Under the pieces are notes generated by a model. It saw only the letters and a list, made by a program, of their open reading frames with translations. It was not told where the DNA came from and ran no database searches. DNA of 64,000 nucleotides from Tritrichomonas musculus (lineage: Eukaryota > Parabasalia > Tritrichomonadida > Tritrichomonadidae). The translations under genes were made by a program, and so were the position numbers. Location of the stretch: positions 62,001 to 126,000 of the forward strand of contig JAPFFF010000060.1 of assembly GCA_039105265.1 (NCBI GenBank), written 5' to 3'. The stretch's first letter is position 1; every line of letters starts with the position of its first letter. This document shows positions 31,192 to 40,650 of this stretch, one piece after another.

Positions 31192-31794
31192 TCATTCATC
31201 TGAATGACTACATGCTAGGACACATGCACAAACAAAAAGAACAACTTCAATTACGGCCATAATAATAATGCAGATGCGTAATGTTTTCATATGTTTATCA
31301 AGATCTTTCTTAATCTGGTCTTCGCATTTAGGTGTAACGAATGGTATTGCATCTTTATATCCACATCCTTTTAGGACTTCCCACTCTCTGAAACCACAGC
31401 ATCCAAGTTTCCCTTCAATATCTTTCCTGGTTTCTTCATATTTCTTATCATACCAGTTATCGTTGATTCCGTCAAGAATTTTGTCTTTGAAACAGAAAGC
31501 GAGAACGATAGCTGCGATTTCAACAAGAATAACGAGAATAATTATAATAAGATAAGTAACATATAAGCACTTGCTCTTGCAGCAGCAAAGAATAAATCCA
31601 ATGATTGATGAAATAACTGCACAACAAGCTGCTAATACGATGAACCAGAAAGGAATGTTGTTTTTGACAAGTTTTGACCAATCTTCATCTTTTTCTTTAA
31701 CATAAATATAAACTGCTGCAACAACTGCACATATGAGAACGCATGCGCTAACAATTCCGATTACCCAACGGGCACAACCTTGGCAACAACCCAT
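31192..31794 (-). CDS. Tetraspanin
   Basis: 200 residues with four membrane helices: about 9-31, 48-71, 77-101 and 172-195. A small first loop and a large second loop (102-171) carry the diagnostic CCG motif (residues 132-134, in GKLGCCGFREW) with partner cysteines Cys144 and Cys157. Several juxtamembrane cysteines (MGCCQGC, CCCKSKC) are candidates for palmitoylation. Tetraspanins organise membrane microdomains with adhesion receptors. In trichomonads they are found on the cell surface and exosome-like vesicles and are linked to host attachment and aggregation. The ATG is preceded by a TCATTT initiator on the minus strand (plus 31802-31807), 7 bases upstream. Very cysteine-rich but complete. 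Confidence 0.95.
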   Translation of the reverse strand: MGCCQGCARWVIGIVSACVLICAVVAAVYIYVKEKDEDWSKLVKNNIPFWFIVLAACCAVISSIIGFILCCCKSKCLYVTYLIIIILVILVEIAAIVLAFCFKDKILDGINDNWYDKKYEETRKDIEGKLGCCGFREWEVLKGCGYKDAIPFVTPKCEDQIKKDLDKHMKTLRICIIIMAVIEVVLFVCACVLACSHSDE

Positions 31795-31801
31795 TATTTA
31801 A

Positions 31802-31807
31802 AAATGA
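31802..31807 (-). promoter_or_regulatory. Probable initiator of the tetraspanin gene
   Basis: TCATTT on the minus strand, full match to TCA-Y-W-W, immediately upstream of the ATG. Confidence 0.5.
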
Positions 31808-32183
31808 TATGACTATAATAAAAATAAAAATTATTACAAAAATTGAATAATTTATAAATAATTTGATATAATTTATTTATAAAATTGAATAAATAATTAA
31901 AATAATTGATACAATTGATATAAAATATTGAAATCAAAAACATAAAATATTGAAATCATTTGTATATTTATATATAATTGAATAAATAATTAAAATAATT
32001 GATATAAAATATTATAATTCTATTTGATATAAATATACAAATGATTTATGTTTTTTGACGACATTAACGATATAAATAGAATTTAAATAATGTTGTAAAA
32101 AATGAAAAATACTAATATTAAAAACAAAAATAAAAAGATTGTATTTAATACAGTAAAAAAACTCCTTCTCAAAATAACAAGCT
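31808..32183. other. Intergenic spacer with simple AT repeats
   Basis: Repeated variants of AATTGATATAAAATATTGAAATC and TTGAATAAATAATTAAAAT between about 31840 and 32040. No gene. Confidence 0.6.
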
Positions 32184-32266
32184 TATTCCTGGGTTTTGAA
32201 TCCAGTGCCTTTGACCGTTAGGTCCAAACAACCTTGTTGATTTATAATAATATTCACGTTCTCTTT
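32184..32266 (-). pseudogene. Duplicated 5' half of the CAA tRNA plus its upstream flank
   Basis: 32184-32232 repeats the 5' half (acceptor 5' strand, D arm, anticodon arm) of the tRNA at 31012-31086, with a few changes in the D loop. The homology continues past the 5' end into flanking DNA (TTGTTGATTTATAA and a T run) to about 32266. The T arm and 3' acceptor strand are absent, so this copy cannot make a tRNA. Confidence 0.85.
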
Positions 32267-33276
32267 TTTTTTTATAATGACAATTCAAATATAAAGAAAA
32301 AGTTTGGAATGGAGTTTTCTGCTCATATTTCAAGAATAAATAAGATACCATAAATAAATACAACAGAGAACATGATTAAAAATCGAGAATATTTTTGATT
32401 CTTATTTAGACAATATTTTATTTCATAAAAATATAAATGAGAAGCATTTTATTTTTAAGAAATAATGTATCCCAAACCATTTATTAATTTTAATGTTTAC
32501 ATGTAAAATTAAAAAGATAATTCATGAATGAATTGATAAAAACAATTGAAAATACTTTTGAATGAAAATTTGGTCGATTGGTTGAATAAAAAGAAATGAA
32601 ATATACACTTAATCTTAGAGAATTAAATGTAACATATGTATATATGTTATTTATTTTATTGTAATGATTTATTCGATTAGATCAAATGGAAAAATTAAAA
32701 CCGTTTTAATTCAAATTTTGGAAAAAAAAAAAACTTCAAAGAGAATATGTAGCTATATGCTTAATGTTAATGTATTTAAAGATTTATTAGTAAAACAAAC
32801 AAATAAAAAAAAGATTTGTATATGTTTTATTCATCATCTTTATATTATATTATCTTATCGTGATATTTATAATCTTCAATAATAACAAAAGATTTAAAAG
32901 AATCGATTAATGAGAAATTTAAATATAACTAACAATATTGATTTTTGGTCATTTACTAAGTTAATTGATCAAATAAATATTATTAATATTATTATATATT
33001 TTAGAGTTGTTGTAAATAGTTAGGATATATTAATTGATTTATTAAAAATGATACTAAAATTACATAAAGATTTTTTTTATTACGAATGCGATTATTTGTA
33101 AAATGGAATTAAAAATAGAATCAAAAATAACATGCTTTAAGTAGATAAAATCATTCAAATATTTATTTATTTTTTAGATTTTGACGCTTTTTTATAAAAA
33201 TCAACCAAAAAAAAACTGTTTGATAAAGTTTTTCAATTTGTTTTGAAAAGTTAAATTCAAACTGAAAATAATCAAA
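32267..33276. other. Intergenic spacer
   Basis: About 1 kb of AT-rich DNA. Short frames here are not convincing. Confidence 0.6.
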
Positions 33277-33663
33277 ATGTTGGAGTGTACTAATTCAAGT
33301 ACGAATAAAGGTAGATCTAAAATAATCAAGCACCGAATTAGAGTTCAACAACGAAAGCAAAGAATTGAAGATGGCTATTCAAGGCATTATTATTCTGAGA
33401 AAACAGTATCAAATGTATTACTTGGTGATTTTGATGTAAAAAGCAGCAAAGGGAAAATCTTAATTGAAGAAATATGTGGGAAGCAAATAAATGAAATTTC
33501 ATTGCATACATTATTCAATATCTCTCAAATAATTAGTAAATTTACAAACATAAAACTTGAAAGAAACGTTTACAGAAGGAAAGACCTGTTAATTAAATGG
33601 TTTGACACACATCTAAAAGATATTGAAAATATAAAAAATCATATTTCTATTGAAATAAACTAA
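33277..33663 (+). CDS. Small basic protein, function unknown
   Basis: 128 residues, complete from ATG to TAAA (stop and poly(A) signal combined). N-terminus is basic (KGRSKIIKHRIRVQQRKQR). The middle has YSRHYYSEKTVSNVLLGDFD and LIEEICGKQINEISLHTLFN, and the end has ERNVYRRKDLLIKWFDTHL. It is predicted mainly helical with conserved-looking aromatic and basic positions, so it may bind nucleic acid. No known domain is recognised and no signal peptide is present. Composition is clearly different from the spacer, which argues for a real gene. Confidence 0.7.
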   Translation: MLECTNSSTNKGRSKIIKHRIRVQQRKQRIEDGYSRHYYSEKTVSNVLLGDFDVKSSKGKILIEEICGKQINEISLHTLFNISQIISKFTNIKLERNVYRRKDLLIKWFDTHLKDIENIKNHISIEIN

Positions 33664-34434
33664 AAAAAAAAAAGTATGAAAAAGAATGTTAAACATCGTC
33701 GAACAATTTCATTATTAATTAATATTTAATAATGGCAACATAAATGGAGTAATAAAATTACAATACATCATTGAATTTGGTTAAATTTTTCATTGTTTTG
33801 TTATTCCATGTCAACAGATCAATTATTTCAATATAATCAAGTTTTGAAATAAATATATGAAAATACCAAATGAAATATATATTAAATCATATATATATCT
33901 TTTTTTTTGGAAATTCAAAAAAACATTTAAAAAATCTTAAAGATCATTTCTTGTTAATTGAATATTAAAAAATTTTTTTAGATAACAAGAATTAAATGTA
34001 AAAAAACTGAAAAAATAAAATTTTAAGTATTCATTTGAAAAAGAGTTAAATCTTTAATACTTAAGAAATTAAAAGAATGGTTTGGACTTAAAAAAAAAAA
34101 ATGATAGTCTGTCATGATAAAATATGTAATATGGTTAATTCAAAAATTTCAAAGAACTCATACAACGCGAAATAATGAGAAAATATTCCAGTTTTTTTCT
34201 AATAATACGTTTTTGATTTTTATGAAAAATAGTTTTTGTTATTTATATATGAACCATTACATTAAAAAAGAAGTTTTTTATAACATATTTTTCTACTCTA
34301 AATTGGGCGAAAATAATTACAAAATTATTGAAATGTTGTTGGAGCTCTCAAAAAGTGGATAGTTTTTTTTATAATACAAAAACCCTCATACAATTTAATA
34401 TCAAACCCATACAATGCAAAATAATGAGAAAATC

Positions 34435-34466
<32 letters not shown>

Positions 34467-35002
34467 CATGAAAATAGGATTTTGACTTTTTTGTTAAATT
34501 GTTAATAATAAGGTACAAAGCCAACAGGGTATCTTATTTGATCTATGCTCGATGCGATTCTTGAGCTTTATTTTTACACAGAAAATAAAAATAAACTATT
34601 CAAATCATTAAAAGCATTCAAATTTTCATAGAGTGACAAAAAAATTTGTGTTTTATTATTTGGGCGAAAAATGAAAACTATATTGCCATCAGCTGATAAG
34701 CATTAATAATTGAATTATGTAACTTCAAAAAAGCTTCGTGAAAGAGATATAATAACAGGAAAAGATATGGAATTATTTCATTTTTTTTAATGTGATACTC
34801 ATAACTAATTTGTTTTCAAAGAAGATAAAGTTCAAATAAAGACGAAAAATGCAAATATTTATTTTTTTTTATTAACCAAAATTAAAAGAATTTAAATTTG
34901 AACAATTGTATTTTTTATAGAACAATTTTCTATATTTATGTGATCTAAACTTGGTCACAATCCATGATTCGAGGTCTAAACTTGGTTTAAATTCTTTAGT
35001 TC

Positions 35003-35037
<35 letters not shown>

Positions 35038-35122
35038 CCCTTGGCTATATAAAAAAAGGCGAATTATAATCGTTTTTATTTCTAAAATTTATCTCTAAAA
35101 ATACAAAATCTAAACTCCAACG
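33664..35122. other. Intergenic spacer with long homopolymers and a diverged direct repeat
   Basis: Contains a T run of nearly 30 at about 34438-34466, an A run of similar length at about 35006-35033, and two diverged copies of CATACAACGCGAAATAATGA (about 34158 and 34410). No supported gene. Confidence 0.6.
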
Positions 35123-37138
35123 ATGATATATAATGAACTTGATCTTAACCAAAACATAAATTCTGAAGCATTAGAAGGTAATAGTCAAAATCATCAGCCA
35201 AAATTTAATTCGTTTGCATATTTATGTAGTCAACTTTCCTGGTTTGTTTTTATTTTAATATTTATTGGTAGTGGATTTTTATTTCAACGATATCATCCAT
35301 CAAATATATACAAGTCAGCGCCTATCGAAAACGCATGGAATTCAAGTTTAGATCCGCTTATTTTTACTCATACTGCAGATATTCACATTTCTGTTACAGA
35401 ACCAGATAAAATTACATCAGCTCGAGCCCTAATTCATACCATGCAATTTTATAAAGCTAATATCAATTTTATTACTGGCGATATTGTTAATTCATACAGT
35501 AAAAAAAGCCCACCGAAAATTGGGCATCAATTTGAAGATGACTGGAAAAAATGGAGATCAATTATCGAGGAAGAAACCCAATCATCAAGATTTCCAATTA
35601 TTGATCTTCCCGGCAATCACGATATGTTTGGAATTGACAAAGCAATTGGACCGCACAACTTATATCTTGATTATTCTTTTACCTTCAACCGCACCAACAC
35701 TAAAACGGTTCGAGATCTAAATGTCAGAACGATTAAAATTTTCAATTTGACCTTTTTATTGATCAATCCGATCAGATTTCCATATCCGGCGCCGCCCTAT
35801 GCCTACTGGACGCATCCCACGAAGAAGATGCTTGATGAAATTGAAAGCGAGATTGACCAAATACCGGCTCAAAATTTCTATGTATTTAGTCACTTTCCAA
35901 TTGACCATTCGTGGTGGATTAAGTCATCACGAGGCCACAGCTATGAAGAAATCATGCAGAACGAAAGAATCATTGCATATTTCACCGGCCATTTTCATCC
36001 GAAAGACACTGAAATAATTCACCATAAAAAAGGTGCAACTGAATTTATCGTAGCGGCCGCTTATCAATTCAAAAAGTTCGGATTAATAACGATTGATAAC
36101 GAAAGACTTGTTTACCATTCGGTTGACCTCACTTCACCTCCATTGAAATATGTTTTGACGAACCCGATTCCGGTCGAGCAACTGTCGAATCATCAGAAAT
36201 TTTCTGAGAAGGATACAGAGCTTCGTTTGATTTCTTATGACAGTGAAATTGGCAATGAAACCGTTCTAACCGTCAGTGGAGCTGTTGAAGGTGTCATGAA
36301 GTATGAGCGAACATTGCCTAATGGCGCTGCCTTGTTCTCTTTTCCTCTTCACATTGAAAAAGAAGGGATTTACACGGTGAATATTAGCGGGAAAAAGTGC
36401 CAAATCACTCGACGGTTTTATGTCGGACCTTCTTTTAAGAGCAGTAAAGATGTTGCTTGTTGCTATCAACGTGGTCTTCTGTTTGTAAAGATCGCGTCGA
36501 TTCCGATTTTCACTTGTCTTTTTTGGATCCTCTTTCCTTTTGATTGCCTGTTTGAAAACTTCAGTCAAATGACGAACAAGGATATTGAAAGTGACACGTT
36601 AGATGTCAAAGAATGGTTAGCAGTCATATTCTTAGGTCCTTCTATTCTTCATCAAAGGATGTCACGTCTTCCAAAGTCATTGAGAGTCATGCTTTTCGTC
36701 TTTCTTTTTTATCCAATCTTTTTCCCTCAGAACTTTTTCAAAACAATTTTCGGTTTGCACGGTTGCCCAATCTTGTGCTTCATCATCATTGGCAACGAGA
36801 TATTTTATGACGAATGGGCAATCCATATGACGATGTTCTTCCTGCTGCTCATATTGATGCCCGCCGTTTTCATCCTCTCGAGTGCGAAGTTGTATTTCGA
36901 GAAAAATTGGATATTTTATTTGAACGCATTCATTGCAGCTGTCTTCTTTTGTGGCGCATCTGTCGTTAATATGAGATTTGTGGGCGAATCTGCCGTCGTT
37001 CCTAATCTGTTCTTGAATCCAACTTTGGTGATTATTCCTGCTTTCATATATTTGACAGCATACACAAAAATTTTCGTTCGTGATGAATATGTTGATTACT
37101 CTGAAATGGCAGATAATGTTCTTTCTTATACTAAATAA
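35123..37138 (+). CDS. TMEM62-like membrane metallophosphoesterase
   Basis: 671 residues. A membrane helix at about 34-54 is followed by a calcineurin-like phosphoesterase domain (about 78-335) with the metal-binding motifs in order: HTADIHI (Asp86, His88), FITGDIV (Asp120), LPGNHDM (Asn165, His166), FSHFPIDH and FTGHFHP. Next comes a beta-rich linker (about 360-440) and a C-terminal multi-spanning region with about five to six helices (about 450-655). This is the architecture of TMEM62, an endomembrane protein of unknown substrate in animals and many protists. The catalytic domain should face the lumen or outside. All metal ligands appear present, so catalysis is plausible. Codon use is less AT-biased in the second half. 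The stop TAAATA gives the UAAA signal. An A-rich homopolymer lies about 90 bp upstream. Confidence 0.92.
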   Translation: MIYNELDLNQNINSEALEGNSQNHQPKFNSFAYLCSQLSWFVFILIFIGSGFLFQRYHPSNIYKSAPIENAWNSSLDPLIFTHTADIHISVTEPDKITSARALIHTMQFYKANINFITGDIVNSYSKKSPPKIGHQFEDDWKKWRSIIEEETQSSRFPIIDLPGNHDMFGIDKAIGPHNLYLDYSFTFNRTNTKTVRDLNVRTIKIFNLTFLLINPIRFPYPAPPYAYWTHPTKKMLDEIESEIDQIPAQNFYVFSHFPIDHSWWIKSSRGHSYEEIMQNERIIAYFTGHFHPKDTEIIHHKKGATEFIVAAAYQFKKFGLITIDNERLVYHSVDLTSPPLKYVLTNPIPVEQLSNHQKFSEKDTELRLISYDSEIGNETVLTVSGAVEGVMKYERTLPNGAALFSFPLHIEKEGIYTVNISGKKCQITRRFYVGPSFKSSKDVACCYQRGLLFVKIASIPIFTCLFWILFPFDCLFENFSQMTNKDIESDTLDVKEWLAVIFLGPSILHQRMSRLPKSLRVMLFVFLFYPIFFPQNFFKTIFGLHGCPILCFIIIGNEIFYDEWAIHMTMFFLLLILMPAVFILSSAKLYFEKNWIFYLNAFIAAVFFCGASVVNMRFVGESAVVPNLFLNPTLVIIPAFIYLTAYTKIFVRDEYVDYSEMADNVLSYTK

Positions 37139-37737
37139 ATATTTTTTTTTAATACACCTGTTTCACTTTTGTAACGGAAAAATCCACTTTCGTAACGGAA
37201 ATTTTCATTTTCGTAACGGAAAATACAAAAACGTAAGAAAATTTAAAGCATTTCAAATATTTTTATGAATTTTAGTATAATAACAACTAATATTGCCATA
37301 GATTTCATTTTTTATGGAAAATTTTTTTTTAAGATTGATCAAATAATAAATAATATTTTTCGTTTTAAAAATCACTAATTCTTCATATATAGGTATATTT
37401 TATTAAATAAATTATACAAATTTGCGATTAACATTAATATAAAATTTTATATCATTTATATATTTTTTCCTAAAGATTTTATAGAACTATAATTTCACAT
37501 TTCACATTTAGCTTTACAAGCTCAAATTTTATATATTTAATTTTTATATTATATAAAAATATCACTAGTATGGCTTCAAAAATATGTATTTTCTATTTTC
37601 TTTTTTCTTTTTAAATATTTTAATAAAGTTTTCAAATAAATGCATTTGTTTTAATTCATTGAAAAAGTTTGAACATAGCAAATTTATAAAAGGCAATAGG
37701 AGGAATTGAAAAAATCAATCTAAAAGGAGGTATTCAT
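37139..37737. other. Spacer between convergent genes
   Basis: AT-rich. It starts with three tandem GTAACGGAAA repeats, described separately. Nothing else recognised. Confidence 0.6.
37162..37223. repeat. Three 21-bp tandem repeats with GTAACGGAAA core
   Basis: GTAACGG occurs at 37171, 37192 and 37213, exactly 21 bp apart, each preceded by a CACTTT/CATTTT-type stretch and followed by AAA. It begins about 25 bp after the stop codon of the TMEM62-like gene, so it lies in or next to its 3' untranslated region. Confidence 0.85.
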
Positions 37738-39843
37738 TTAAATCCACATGTCATCATTATTCGTTAAGTTAATAGTTACAGTTACTCCTTCATGTGTTTC
37801 AACATTTTCATATTCAGAGCTTGATGATTCTAAAATATCAGAATCGTAAAATTCAGGTGCAAAATTTTGTTTTTGGATTATTAAAATAATAATGCTCAAA
37901 ATGAGGAAAAATGCAGCAACAGAACCACAAACAAGGCCAATCAGCTTTCCTTGTGATATTTTTGATGAATGAACAAAATCAAAAATTAAATATGTTGGAA
38001 TTAATGATGGTGATAATGAAAAAATAATATATGGAAATTTCTTGTGCACTTCAGAAAAAGAAGACACAAATGAGTAAGTGTTTTGGTCTGAGATATAACT
38101 CAAAATTTGAATATTTGATATTACATTAGAAAATGAAAAAATAACTGTTCTTACATTAGTTAATGTTATCGAAAGACTCTTTAAAAATGTAGCACTTTTT
38201 AAAAAAGTCGGTGTTTCATATATTGAACGAGAAAAGCTCACCTGATTAGAAAATGATGTGAAACAGAATGTGTTTGTAAATGATTCTGAATTATAGAATT
38301 GATGAGAATTTGAAAGTGCAAGAGATTCTGTGAATTTTTCAGTTAATGAAATATAAATTGATGCAGAAAACATTTGTGAATCAGAAAATATATTTGATAT
38401 TGAAAAAAATGTAGTTGATGAAAATTTTGATGATTTTGTAAATATGTCAGTATTAGAAAAGCATGTTGATTCTGAAAATATATATGATCTTGAAAAATAA
38501 GCTGTTGAAGAAAATATGTTTGATTTTGTAAATATAGAAGTGCTTTGGAAGTAAACAGATGGTGAAAATATTTGCGACTTTGTAAAGTTTGAGGATTCTG
38601 AAAAAAGAATTGAATTAGAAAAAAAAGATGATTGATTAAATGTAGGAGAAAAAATAATTGGCGGAGGCGTTATACGTCCTTTACAAGAACTTAGATCAAG
38701 AAAATCAATCATATTTGTAAATTTAGTTTGATCTGATCTGTATATAACTACATTTTCGGTAACAACCTTATTAAGACGATTTATTAAAGATTGTTCAATT
38801 AAGCAATCTTTTAATTGAACAGCTAATGAAGTCACACTATCAGCATCGTAAATAAAACCATAATTCTCTAATTCAAAATATATCCTTGCGAAACATGAAT
38901 TCAAAATACAAATATTTCGATGAGAGTGCTTTATATAAAAAAATCCACCAACTCTATTCCCTTGTTCTATTGTATTATTTACATAATTGCAAAATGTAAT
39001 TGAAATTTCATCTAAATATGAAAAACTATTTATAAATCCTCCTTTTAAATCAACCAATGAATTGAATCGTAAATTTGCATATTTGGCCACTCTATATTCA
39101 ATTGCCACACAATATCTTGCGCTTGATTCAGTTGAATTAATATAGCTTGAATTAATAAATTCTGAGGTAAAATCAAATTGGGCTCCTATTGATTTTGAAT
39201 AAGGGGGACATTTAACTGCTGTATTGTACATGATTTCAATTATTTCAGCAAAAACAAACATTGCTTGTCCATATCCACATTGATTACTATCTGCAATAGT
39301 TAAACATCTGGAAAAGCAGCAATATTTGCTTGAAAAATAATTTATCATTTTATGAGTTGGATTAACTCCACTTGTGCCATATCTTCCACAAACAAAAATT
39401 GCACCTCCATCTGAAAGTTCTGATCTGCATTCGCTGAAAACTGATGAGTAAATTGTCACATTTCCATTTATCATATCATTAACATATTCGATGGCTCCTC
39501 CTCTTGAAGGGAATTTATTAGAGCACTGCATAAAGGCGCATCCAATTACAAGTAAAACATCATTATCAGAAAAAATACGATTTGTGATGAAATTTTTATT
39601 AATGAATCTTAATTCATTATTTCTGACTAAAATAGGAGCTCTTAAAAAATGTAAGAAACTTGAGTATTTAAAAATTTTTGATTTGGTATTGGTTTGGTCG
39701 AAATAGAAATTCATAAATGATTTCTTTATATGAACGCCAAAAAATAACCTTGATGTCATTGATGAACTGGAAAAGGTTGAAAACATTGGTGACAATGAGT
39801 ACATTGATGAGCAATAAAAGCATATAGTTAAATTCAAAAGCAT
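37738..39843 (-). CDS. Pmp-like surface protein with serine/phenylalanine repeats
   Basis: 701 residues. The N-terminus (MLLNLTICFYCSS) is a likely signal peptide. Residues about 70-390 are beta-helix-like with GGAI motifs (FPSRGGAIEYV at 115, LSDGGAIFVCG at 146) and matching hydrophobic rungs, as in the chlamydial-Pmp-like proteins of trichomonads. Residues about 400-570 are a run of about twenty short units of 8-9 residues of the type FTKSxxFSSTxxFS. A single transmembrane helix (about 634-656) and an acidic cytosolic tail (SDILESSSSEYENVETHEG) close the protein. A cell-surface, extracellular-facing protein is expected, possibly an adhesin or matrix contact protein. The tail's acidic Tyr/Ser cluster could be a sorting or phosphorylation site. 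Complete. The initiator is unclear, and a hairpin-rich sequence lies about 80 bp upstream. Confidence 0.85.
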   Translation of the reverse strand: MLLNLTICFYCSSMYSLSPMFSTFSSSSMTSRLFFGVHIKKSFMNFYFDQTNTKSKIFKYSSFLHFLRAPILVRNNELRFINKNFITNRIFSDNDVLLVIGCAFMQCSNKFPSRGGAIEYVNDMINGNVTIYSSVFSECRSELSDGGAIFVCGRYGTSGVNPTHKMINYFSSKYCCFSRCLTIADSNQCGYGQAMFVFAEIIEIMYNTAVKCPPYSKSIGAQFDFTSEFINSSYINSTESSARYCVAIEYRVAKYANLRFNSLVDLKGGFINSFSYLDEISITFCNYVNNTIEQGNRVGGFFYIKHSHRNICILNSCFARIYFELENYGFIYDADSVTSLAVQLKDCLIEQSLINRLNKVVTENVVIYRSDQTKFTNMIDFLDLSSCKGRITPPPIIFSPTFNQSSFFSNSILFSESSNFTKSQIFSPSVYFQSTSIFTKSNIFSSTAYFSRSYIFSESTCFSNTDIFTKSSKFSSTTFFSISNIFSDSQMFSASIYISLTEKFTESLALSNSHQFYNSESFTNTFCFTSFSNQVSFSRSIYETPTFLKSATFLKSLSITLTNVRTVIFSFSNVISNIQILSYISDQNTYSFVSSFSEVHKKFPYIIFSLSPSLIPTYLIFDFVHSSKISQGKLIGLVCGSVAAFFLILSIIILIIQKQNFAPEFYDSDILESSSSEYENVETHEGVTVTINLTNNDDMWI

Positions 39844-39904
39844 CGAAAATAAGATAACTTTCTCAATTTTTTAAGATAATTTTTTCTATAAACTTGAATT
39901 TTAG

Positions 39905-40002
39905 ATGAGATGCATCTCATTTGTGATAAGAAGGTATTGAAAAAGTTTTAAGATAATTTTTCTATATAGAATATTTCTAAACTTTTTCAATACCTCCTTA
40001 TC
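39905..40002. repeat. Palindrome and 24-bp inverted repeat upstream of the Pmp-like gene
   Basis: ATGAGATGCATCTCAT (about 39905-39920) is a perfect palindrome. Next to it, 39925-39948 and 39979-40002 are inverted copies matching at 23 of 24 bases with a 30-base loop. They lie 60-160 bp upstream of the minus-strand ATG at 39843. Confidence 0.85.
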
Positions 40003-40039
40003 TTTTGTGATAGATATTTTAAACATGAACTTTTCCACT

Positions 40040-40435
40040 TTTTAGTAAAATTGTTAAAAATAATTTTTCTATATAGAACATTCTTGATGTCGTATTTTTC
40101 AATGTTTTCTTTCGTGAGAAACGGCTTGATATTATTTTTCGATATAAAGTTGGCTCGTAATTATGGAAAAAATGTATTTATCAATAGTCATCATTTTTTC
40201 TTCAATGAGAAATAGAAAGATTCTCTTGTTGTCAGAATTCCGGAAATTTAAGAAAAATGTTTTTGGATTTCGTTCTTGAAATGTCTTAAAAGTTGCTCAA
40301 TCTTACAAATAAAAACTATAATATTATACAATTGATCATATTTGCTTTCTTCATCTGATTCTTCTTCAAGAAATTCTAAAAGAACATTCTGAACATTTTT
40401 CAACAAATTCTTCAAAGCTCATTTTTTACAAGTCT
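40040..40435 (-). pseudogene. Relic of an ankyrin-family (DUF3447-type) N-terminus
   Basis: The minus strand contains, in shifted frames, FVENVQNVLLEFLEEESDEE, YDQLYNIIVFICKIEQLLRH and NKRIFLFLIEEKMMTIDKYI. The last is clearly the same motif as NNKLILLYLIQNKILEIDQS in the intact ankyrin/LRR gene at 24033. The rest of the gene is missing. A host-gene fragment, not expressed as a protein of any length. Confidence 0.6.
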
Positions 40436-40650
40436 GCAACTATGAATGACTCTTGTCTATGAAGTTCATTTTTTTTTATTGTTTTAATAAAATATGTGAC
40501 ATATAACAATCATAAATAAATTAATATAACTTTTCAAAACAATGTATATAACGAGATATTGCAAACGAACTACACCCTTAATATTTTTTCTATGCTTTAT
40601 AAGGTGCTTCAAAAAACGATAACATTAGGTACATTATGAATTCTATCATA

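Noticed and set aside
32664-32882. 72-codon frame in spacer
   Set aside because: Lys/Ile/Asn-rich reading of AT-rich DNA without domain or clear initiator.
34114-34362. 82-codon frame in spacer
   Set aside because: Overlaps a diverged direct repeat and has spacer-like composition; no homology recognised.
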